Shown here piece after piece: positions 58,614-64,000 of a stretch of DNA of 64,000 nt. The stretch covers positions 511,835-575,834 of the forward strand of contig CAVZBT010000010.1 of the NCBI GenBank assembly GCA_963773605.1, in the 5' to 3' direction. The DNA comes from CAVZBT01 sp963773605 (GTDB taxonomy: Bacteria; Acidobacteriota; UBA6911). Made by a program: the position numbers and the translations under genes. The first letter of the stretch is position 1. Each line of letters starts with the position of its first letter. The notes under the pieces are model-generated. The model was not told where the DNA came from. It ran no database searches and saw nothing but the letters and a program-made list of their open reading frames with translations.

Positions 58614-58676
58614 TGGAGTGCGGCGGCTCGACCGGCTCGACGCCGCTTTGAGGTCGGCGCCTGGGCGCCGACCTGG
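58614..58676 (+). repeat. Partial copy N of the cloverleaf repeat
   Basis: GGAGTGCGGCGGCTCGACC, then a changed hairpin and hairpin 2 (GGTCGGCGCC/GGCGCCGACC, loop TG). The 3' half is missing. It lies between tdh and the DUF3750 gene. Confidence 0.75.
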
Positions 58677-58718
58677 GCCGAATCTCGGCTCGACGGTCGT
58701 TCATCGCGGGAGCGACAC

Positions 58719-59531
58719 TTGGCGACAGCATCTCCGGTTCCCCGGGCCACTCCCCCCACCGTACGTCCGCGCCGGCGGCGGCGAACACGCCTGCTTGCCG
58801 CGGTGTGCCTGTTTTACTGTCTGCCCGTGCTTGTCAGTGCGGGCATATACCTGGTGAACGACCGGCGCCACGAACACTGGTCGAGGGCGGACCGCTCTTC
58901 CACAGGCTTGGCCCCTGATCCGTCCCGGACTCGGGAGGCTCTCGTACAGGTCTATGCCGCTCGCACTCACAGCTGGCGCGGCATTTTTGCCCTGCACACG
59001 TGGATCGCGGTCAAAGGCGCAGGCGCGGCAACCTGGGAACGGCTCGAAGTGATAGGCTGGGGAGTAAACCGTGGCCTCCCGGCGGTACGGATCGGACCGG
59101 GCGTGCCCGACTCGCGCTGGTACGGCAACGATCCCACGCTCCTCGCGGAACTGCGCGGCGCAGCTGCCGAAGCGGCAATTCCACGCCTGTACGCGGCCGC
59201 CGCCGACTATCCCTATCCGAAAAGCTATACCGCGTGGCCCGGGCCAAACAGCAATACCTTCACGGCTCATGTGGCGCGGCGCTTGCCTGAACTTCGGCTG
59301 GACCTGCCGGCCACCGCCATCGGCAAGAACTACCCGGCCGACGGCGCCTTTAGTCGCACTCCGAGCGGCACGGGATGGCAGTTCACTCTCGGCGGCTTGG
59401 GCGGGATTGCACTCGGGCTGGAAGAGGGTCTCGAGATCGACTTGATAGGGCTCGCAACCGGGATTGACCTGAATCGGCCGGCGCTGCGCCTGCCTGGAAT
59501 CGGTCGCCTCGGCTTCCCGGACGCGAAATAG
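58719..59531 (+). CDS. DUF3750 family membrane-anchored protein
   Basis: 270 residues. A basic N-terminus (RPRRRRRTRL) precedes one membrane segment (LAAVCLFYCLPVLVSAGIYLV). The rest is DUF3750-like: VYAARTHSWRGIFALHTWIAVK, YGNDPTLLAEL, YPKSYTAWPGPNSNTFTAHVARRLPEL, and ATAIGKNYPADGAF. The His, Trp and Asn residues in these blocks are conserved in the family, and their role is unknown. The start is a TTG at 58719 after GGGAGCGAC. It is probably a periplasmic protein of unknown function. Confidence 0.8.
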   Translation: MATASPVPRATPPTVRPRRRRRTRLLAAVCLFYCLPVLVSAGIYLVNDRRHEHWSRADRSSTGLAPDPSRTREALVQVYAARTHSWRGIFALHTWIAVKGAGAATWERLEVIGWGVNRGLPAVRIGPGVPDSRWYGNDPTLLAELRGAAAEAAIPRLYAAAADYPYPKSYTAWPGPNSNTFTAHVARRLPELRLDLPATAIGKNYPADGAFSRTPSGTGWQFTLGGLGGIALGLEEGLEIDLIGLATGIDLNRPALRLPGIGRLGFPDAK

Positions 59532-60097
59532 ACCACCGCAACAGAAACCGCGGAATCAGACAGCAAAGGCCCGTCGATGCCCGGGGCGGATCGTATGCCC
59601 CGTTGATCCGGGGCAGTCTTCAGTCACATGGCTTCGACCGAGGCGGTGTGTTTGCATGTGATTATTTCCACACGCACCGGCCAATCGGGCGATTCTCCAA
59701 ACCTCCCTCTTCCCGAATTCGGGGTTTTTTCCCTGAAACCGGCTTCTATGCACCGGCGATTGGGTCGGGTGACCCGGCCTGGACCTTCCCTGACGTCGAC
59801 CAAGCCCTTGAGTTTCAATGAAGAAGATGCCGAGCCCCTGGACTGGTCAGTTTGTTGCGTAAATTACGAGCCAAAGTGAACTGAACCTGAATCTGAGCAA
59901 CGCCCTTTAGGTGCCTCCCGCGTGAGGGTTCTCTATGCAAAGGGATCGTGACAGGTACGGTCTGAGCCGCTTGGCGACGCAGAGGCCGCAGACGCGCGAG
60001 TGCAACCCCGGGCTCTTTGGCGTCAGCTGATTCTCTGAACCTGGTTCGGAGAGTCTGAGTTACCAGAGGTCATCAACAAGCTTTTGAAGGGACAAAC
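59532..60097. other. Intergenic region, 566 bp, with a possible structured leader
   Basis: No convincing gene is present; two short open frames around 59600-59880 lack recognisable protein features. The last 150 bases before the CxxCH gene are GC-rich and could fold (around 59945-60060). See the findings for a weak resemblance to a GEMM-type riboswitch. A GAAGGGAC ribosome-binding site precedes the ATG. Confidence 0.3.
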
Positions 60098-62368
60098 ATG
60101 AGACTCAAGAAAAGCCGTGCCAGAGGCTTGCTTGCGCTTGCCTTTGTGATCGGGACGATTGCCACCGCTTATGCAGTGAGCGAGTACCTTGATCGGTTTA
60201 GGACGACATATCCGGCGACAACCTATCCGGAAGCGACCGCAATAGCTTCCTGCAGTCTGTGTCATACGAACGTGCCTACCCGCAACCCGTATGGTATGGC
60301 CTTTGCAGCTGCCGGCCACAGCTTCACATCCATCGAAAGCGCGGATTCCGATGGGGACGGCTTCACCAACATCCAGGAGATTACTGCAGGAACTTACCCG
60401 GGCGATTCCAACAGCAAGCCATCCACGCCGCCTCCGGACACCACGGCTCCGACGGTCACGGCATTCACGATCGCGGCGACATCGAGTTCGCTGACCGTGC
60501 CGATCACCTCGCTGACGGCCACGGACAACGTCGGAGTCACGGGCTATCGGGTGACGGAGTCTTCGACCGCACCGGCCGCGGGCGCTGCAGGCTGGACGGG
60601 ATCGGCCCCCGGCAGCTACACTTTCGCGACCGCCGGGACGAAGACGCTGTACGCGTGGGCCAAGGATGCGGCGGGGAATGTCTCCACCGGCAGGAGTGCG
60701 TCGACAACGATCACGCTTCCGCCCTCCGCCGACACCGTCGCTCCGACGGTCACGGCATTGACGATCGCCCCGACCTCCAGCTCTCTGACCGTGCCGATCA
60801 CCTCGCTGACGGCCACGGACAACGTCGGAGTCACGGGCTATCAGGTGACGGAATCCGCGGCCGCGCCGGCCGCGGGCGCTGCGGGCTGGACGGGATCGGC
60901 CCCCGGCAGCCACACCTTCGCGACCGCCGGGGCGAAGACGCTGTACGGGTGGGCCAAGGATGCGGCGGGGAATGTCTCCGCCGGCAGGAGTGCGTCGACA
61001 ACGATCACGCTTCCGCCCTCCGCCGACACCGTCGCTCCGACGGTCACGGCATTGACGATCGCCCCGACCTCCAGCTCTCTGACCGTGCCGATCACCTCGC
61101 TGACGGCCACGGACAACGTCGGAGTCACGGGCTATCAGGTGACGGAATCCGCGGCCGCGCCGGCCGCGGGCGCTGCGGGCTGGACGGGATCGGCCCCCGG
61201 CAGCCACACCTTCGCGACCGCCGGGGCGAAGACGCTGTACGCGTGGGCCAAGGATGCGGCGGGGAATGTCTCCACCGGCAGGAGTGCGACGACGACAGTC
61301 ACCGCTCCCCCCGCTTCCGATACGACGGCGCCCACCGTTTCATCATTTGCGGTCGCGCCGACCTCCAGCTCGCTGTCCGTGCCCATAACAATCTTCTCGG
61401 CGACGGATAACGTCGCGGTGACGGGCTACCTTGTAACGGAATCCGCCACGACCCCCTCGGCAGGCGCGGCAGGCTGGACCGCCTCGCCCCCGGCCAGCTA
61501 CAACGCCTCGAGCGCCGGGACGAAGACCCTTTACGGGTGGGCCAAGGATGCGGCAGGCAACGTGTCGGCCGGCAAGAGCGCGACAACCGACATAACGCTT
61601 CCGTCCGGAACGGATGCCGAGCCGCCGACCATCACGACCTTCTCGATTCCCGCAACCACTACTAGCCTGGACGTTCCCATCCTCGCTTTGGCTGCCTCGG
61701 ATAACGTCGGGGTTACGGGCTACACGGTGACGGCATCCTCCACAGCGCCAACCGCGCTCTCCGAGGACTGGATACCGGCTCCCCCCTCCAGCTACAAGGC
61801 TTCGGCCGCGGGTAATTTGACTCTGTACGCCTGGGCGAAGGATGCGGCGGGCAATGTTTCGGCCGCGCAAAGCGCGACGGTGACCATCAACGAACCCGGC
61901 GATCTGAGTCTCTGGAACGGCACGTGGTTCCAGGTGAAGATAAGCCGGCATTTCGACCGGGGATCGTCCGATAACGACTCGTCCGACGATGACTCCGATA
62001 ACGGCTCCGCTGAGGTCGCCTTCATGAAGATCCGGTCCTGGGATCCGGTCCAGCTGACGCTGCAGACGACCCTGTTCACGTCGAGCGACAAGGGCGAGAC
62101 GTGGTTGGCTTCCGAAGTGCCGTTGTACTATACGGCGGGCGGCCCGCTACGGTTTTTGTTCTGGTTTCAGTATGCAGGAGAGTTCCAGTTCGCGGCCGCC
62201 ATGATCGGGGTGCCGGATCAACAGTCGCTCTCGGCCGCCAGATTCAAGTCTGCTGGAATTTTTCTTGCCAGGAACACGGACGATTCGGATGACACCAATG
62301 ACCCACTCGTTCTGAGCGGCAAATTGGTGCCTGAATCCAAAGTCCCGATTGAACTCCTGAGCAAGTAG
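60098..62368 (+). CDS. Secreted CxxCH protein with five tandem ~98-residue Ig-like repeats
   Basis: 756 residues, intact. A signal peptide (LLALAFVIGTIATAYA) is followed by ATAIASCSLCHTNVPTRNPYG, a CxxCH heme-c-type motif in a PCP-like context, then a calcium-type loop DSDGDGFTNIQEI. Five tandem repeats of exactly 98 residues (294 bp) start at 60437, 60731, 61025, 61319 and 61613. Each has a DTTAPTVTAF-like start and a YAWAKDAAGNVS end. The last 150 residues form a separate beta domain (LSLWNGTWFQVKISRHF). It is likely an exported surface or adhesin-like protein, with a single heme possibly used for electron transfer. The long open frame on the other strand here is a shadow of the repeats. 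Confidence 0.85.
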   Translation: MRLKKSRARGLLALAFVIGTIATAYAVSEYLDRFRTTYPATTYPEATAIASCSLCHTNVPTRNPYGMAFAAAGHSFTSIESADSDGDGFTNIQEITAGTYPGDSNSKPSTPPPDTTAPTVTAFTIAATSSSLTVPITSLTATDNVGVTGYRVTESSTAPAAGAAGWTGSAPGSYTFATAGTKTLYAWAKDAAGNVSTGRSASTTITLPPSADTVAPTVTALTIAPTSSSLTVPITSLTATDNVGVTGYQVTESAAAPAAGAAGWTGSAPGSHTFATAGAKTLYGWAKDAAGNVSAGRSASTTITLPPSADTVAPTVTALTIAPTSSSLTVPITSLTATDNVGVTGYQVTESAAAPAAGAAGWTGSAPGSHTFATAGAKTLYAWAKDAAGNVSTGRSATTTVTAPPASDTTAPTVSSFAVAPTSSSLSVPITIFSATDNVAVTGYLVTESATTPSAGAAGWTASPPASYNASSAGTKTLYGWAKDAAGNVSAGKSATTDITLPSGTDAEPPTITTFSIPATTTSLDVPILALAASDNVGVTGYTVTASSTAPTALSEDWIPAPPSSYKASAAGNLTLYAWAKDAAGNVSAAQSATVTINEPGDLSLWNGTWFQVKISRHFDRGSSDNDSSDDDSDNGSAEVAFMKIRSWDPVQLTLQTTLFTSSDKGETWLASEVPLYYTAGGPLRFLFWFQYAGEFQFAAAMIGVPDQQSLSAARFKSAGIFLARNTDDSDDTNDPLVLSGKLVPESKVPIELLSK
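60437..61906 (+). repeat. Five 294-bp in-frame tandem repeats
   Basis: The period is exactly 294 bp. Repeats 2 and 3 (60731 and 61025) are identical at nucleotide level for about 220 bp, then diverge at a few positions. Repeats 4 and 5 are more diverged. This points to recent unequal duplication of the second unit. Confidence 0.95.
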
Positions 62369-62380
62369 TCCACGGACGGT

Positions 62381-62400
62381 TTTTGGGGCGCCCCCCAAAG
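62381..62400 (+). terminator. Short hairpin after the CxxCH gene
   Basis: TTTTGGGGCGCCCCCCAAAG forms a 7-8-bp stem 13 bp after the stop. No T-run follows it, so it is at best a weak terminator. Confidence 0.35.
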
Positions 62401-62419
62401 ACAACTGCAGCTAGCTGAC

Positions 62420-62476
62420 ACGGAAGGACACGAAACAAGGGGATTCAGAACCCTCTGTTTCGGTGTCCTTCCGTGG
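62420..62476. repeat. 57-bp near-perfect inverted repeat
   Basis: CACGGAAGGACACGAAACA (62420-62438) pairs with TGTTTCGGTGTCCTTCCGTG (62457-62476) with a one-base bulge, and the arms extend inward by AGGGG/CCCT. It lies between the CxxCH gene and the integrase, at the change from high- to lower-GC DNA. Confidence 0.8.
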
Positions 62477-62742
62477 CACACTCCCGCAATTGCCGAAAAC
62501 TTGGACAGTGTGAGCCATCGACTGTGCAGATCGTGGCGGAGGAAGTAGGATTATCATCTGTGTCCGCGAAAATCCAGTAGAATCCATTATCGCCAATATC
62601 CATGCATGTCCCAGACTTTTTGCTTGTCCGCAGATGTCCAATCAAATATCCTGACATCCCACAAAAAATGTGGGGCGGGATGAGGGGTATCTTGTTCGAG
62701 TTCCTGCTTCATCAAAATTCCGTGTGTCAGATGCGGGGTGAA

Positions 62743-63963
62743 ATGGCTGACGAACAGATGGTTGAACGAAAGAAGCACCCTGAAAAGGCTCTCTCTGCAG
62801 CCAAGATCAAGAATGCAAAACCCGGGCGATACGCCGATGGAAACGGGCTGTACCTCATCGTGGACGATTCCGGCGCAAAGCGTTGGATGCTTCGAACGGT
62901 GATACGCGGCAAACGATGTGATATCGGATTGGGCGGACTGTCTCTTGTGACTTTGGCGGACGCTCGGGAAGATGCAATAAGGCTGAGGAAGGTTGCACGC
63001 AAGGGCGGAGACCCACTAGCAGAACGACGTCAGGAGAGGCGCGTCGTTCCAACATTCGAAGAAGCGGCGAGGGAGGTCCATGGAACGCATGCTGCAACCT
63101 TCAAGAATGCGAAACATGCGGCGCAGTGGATCACGACGCTAGAGACCTATGCATTCCCGACGTTCGGATCACGTCAGATCGGTGAAATTGAGTCGAGGGA
63201 TATTCTGGAAGTGCTCTCCCCGATCTGGAATGAAAAGCCGGAAACGGCACGTCGAGTAAAGCAAAGAATGAAGACTGTCTTCGATTACGCGAAGGCGAAG
63301 GGTTGGCGATCCGGTGATAATCCAGTCGAAGGTGTCTCAGAAGTGCTGCCAAAGCACAATGGAAAGAAGGAACATTTCGCGGCTTTGCCTTACGCACAAG
63401 TGCCGGAATTCATATCGGTTCTGGCGGAATCCAATGTCAGCATTTCTATCAAGCTCGCGTTTGAGTTTTTGATCCTTACGGCTTCGCGGACTAGCGAGGT
63501 CCTGCTGGCCACATGGAACGAGATCGACATCAACAACAAGACGTGGATGGTCCCCGCAGAGCGCATGAAAGCGAAGGAGGAACATCGTGTCCCATTGTCT
63601 GCAAGATGCCTGGAGATCCTCAAAGCGGCGCATCAACTGTTCGGAGACAGCGAGTACGTGTTTCCGGGGCGATCACCCCAGCATCCTTTGAGCAATATGT
63701 CTTTTCTTATGGCACTACGGCGCATGGGGCATGGCAATATCACTGCCCACGGATTTCGATCGAGCTTTCGGGATTGGGCCGAGGAAAAAACGAGCTTTGC
63801 CAACAGTGTCATTGAGGCGTCCCTGGCGCACACGGTCAAGAACAAGGTCGAGGCTGCATATTTGAGAACGACGCTGTTTGACAAACGGCGCGACCTGATG
63901 CAAGTATGGGCCACATTTGCGACGGCGAAGCCGTCCTCGAAGGTCGTGAAGATCCGAGCTTAA
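62743..63963 (+). CDS. Tyrosine recombinase / P4-type integrase (DUF4102 N-terminus)
   Basis: 406 residues, intact. The N-terminal DUF4102-type domain (ALSAAKIKNAKPGRYADGNGLYLIV, KRWMLRTVIRGKRCDIGLG) binds arm-type sites. A SAM-like core-binding domain follows (about 110-200). The catalytic domain has the first Arg in TASRTSEVLLATW, the HGFR box HGFRSSFRDWAEE with the second Arg, and the final His/Tyr in SLAHTVKNKVEAAYLRT. All catalytic residues are present. Codon use and base composition are less GC-rich than the rest of the window, a sign of transfer. The ATG at 62743 follows GGGGTGA. It is the edge of an island or prophage that continues beyond the window. Confidence 0.92.
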   Translation: MADEQMVERKKHPEKALSAAKIKNAKPGRYADGNGLYLIVDDSGAKRWMLRTVIRGKRCDIGLGGLSLVTLADAREDAIRLRKVARKGGDPLAERRQERRVVPTFEEAAREVHGTHAATFKNAKHAAQWITTLETYAFPTFGSRQIGEIESRDILEVLSPIWNEKPETARRVKQRMKTVFDYAKAKGWRSGDNPVEGVSEVLPKHNGKKEHFAALPYAQVPEFISVLAESNVSISIKLAFEFLILTASRTSEVLLATWNEIDINNKTWMVPAERMKAKEEHRVPLSARCLEILKAAHQLFGDSEYVFPGRSPQHPLSNMSFLMALRRMGHGNITAHGFRSSFRDWAEEKTSFANSVIEASLAHTVKNKVEAAYLRTTLFDKRRDLMQVWATFATAKPSSKVVKIRA

Positions 63964-64000
63964 GATATTCAGAGCAACGGGTAAGTTTATTCGGAACGAT

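Noticed and set aside
4270..58680. CRISPR array
   Set aside because: The cloverleaf repeats are about 110 bp, scattered and in both orientations, with no short regular spacers and no cas genes.
60023..61207. Long minus-strand open frame opposite the CxxCH gene
   Set aside because: It is created by the 294-bp repeat: its own protein repeats with the same period and is rich in Arg/Gly, and it has no family motif.

Overview
The window is GC-rich DNA that looks like a chromosome segment of an Acidobacteriota-type soil or sediment bacterium. This is inferred, not proved. The basis is an Oar-like TonB receptor with an N-terminal carboxypeptidase-regulatory-like domain, a sulfatase-superfamily protein fused to TPRs, a large bacterial alpha-2-macroglobulin, a SYLF-domain protein, many secreted glycoside hydrolases and Tat-exported enzymes, and an ECF sigma/FecR/ABC operon. 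One tRNA gene (tRNA-Ser, anticodon GCT) is present. There is no rRNA, CRISPR array or recognisable insertion sequence.

Layout. 1-5.6 kb: a broken ComEA-like fragment, tRNA-Ser, a DUF4416 gene, queC, an ABC-F ATPase and wecB. 6-10.9 kb: a Cys-rich small protein, a beta-hydroxyacid-dehydrogenase-like oxidoreductase, a DegT-type aminotransferase, a ferritin-like protein and a double-thioredoxin protein. 11-17 kb: a roughly 2000-residue alpha-2-macroglobulin. 17-25 kb: a degenerate receiver/HisKA protein, a SYLF protein, a GH50-like hydrolase, MarC, MATE and an M81 peptidase. 25-38 kb: a glycan-use neighbourhood with GH27 alpha-galactosidase, ROK regulator, sulfatase-TPR protein, TonB receptor and GH5-like hydrolase, followed by Tat-exported Nif3-like and polysaccharide-deacetylase proteins. 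38-43.6 kb: a LolA-like protein, a PQQ sugar dehydrogenase with extra C-terminal modules, an MFS transporter and a small coiled-coil protein. 43.6-51 kb: one minus-strand operon, ECF sigma -> zinc-finger/FecR protein -> ABC ATPase -> permease -> ABC ATPase -> permease with an inserted discoidin domain. 51-60 kb: a GH2 enzyme, a multi-module zincin-like protein, a 4-TM protein, threonine dehydrogenase and DUF3750. 60-62.4 kb: a CxxCH surface protein with five 294-bp repeats. 62.7-64 kb: a P4-type integrase in lower-GC DNA, probably the edge of a mobile island.

Two features run through the whole window. First, at least fourteen copies or part-copies of an intergenic element of about 110 bp begin with GGAGTGCGG and end with CCGCACTCC. 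Each full copy can fold into a closing stem with three internal hairpins, and the hairpin arms differ between copies by paired changes. Second, about sixteen genes carry +/-1 frameshifts that leave clear protein homology on both sides. In every case checked, removing one base restores the frame, so most are probably sequencing or assembly errors. These genes are annotated as single CDSs with the breaks noted.

The most unusual biology seen is the self-contained sigma/FecR/dual-ABC operon with a carbohydrate-binding-like domain inside a permease, a C-terminal module shared by two unrelated secreted proteins, a receiver/kinase-like protein lacking both phosphoacceptors, and the cloverleaf-like repeat family.
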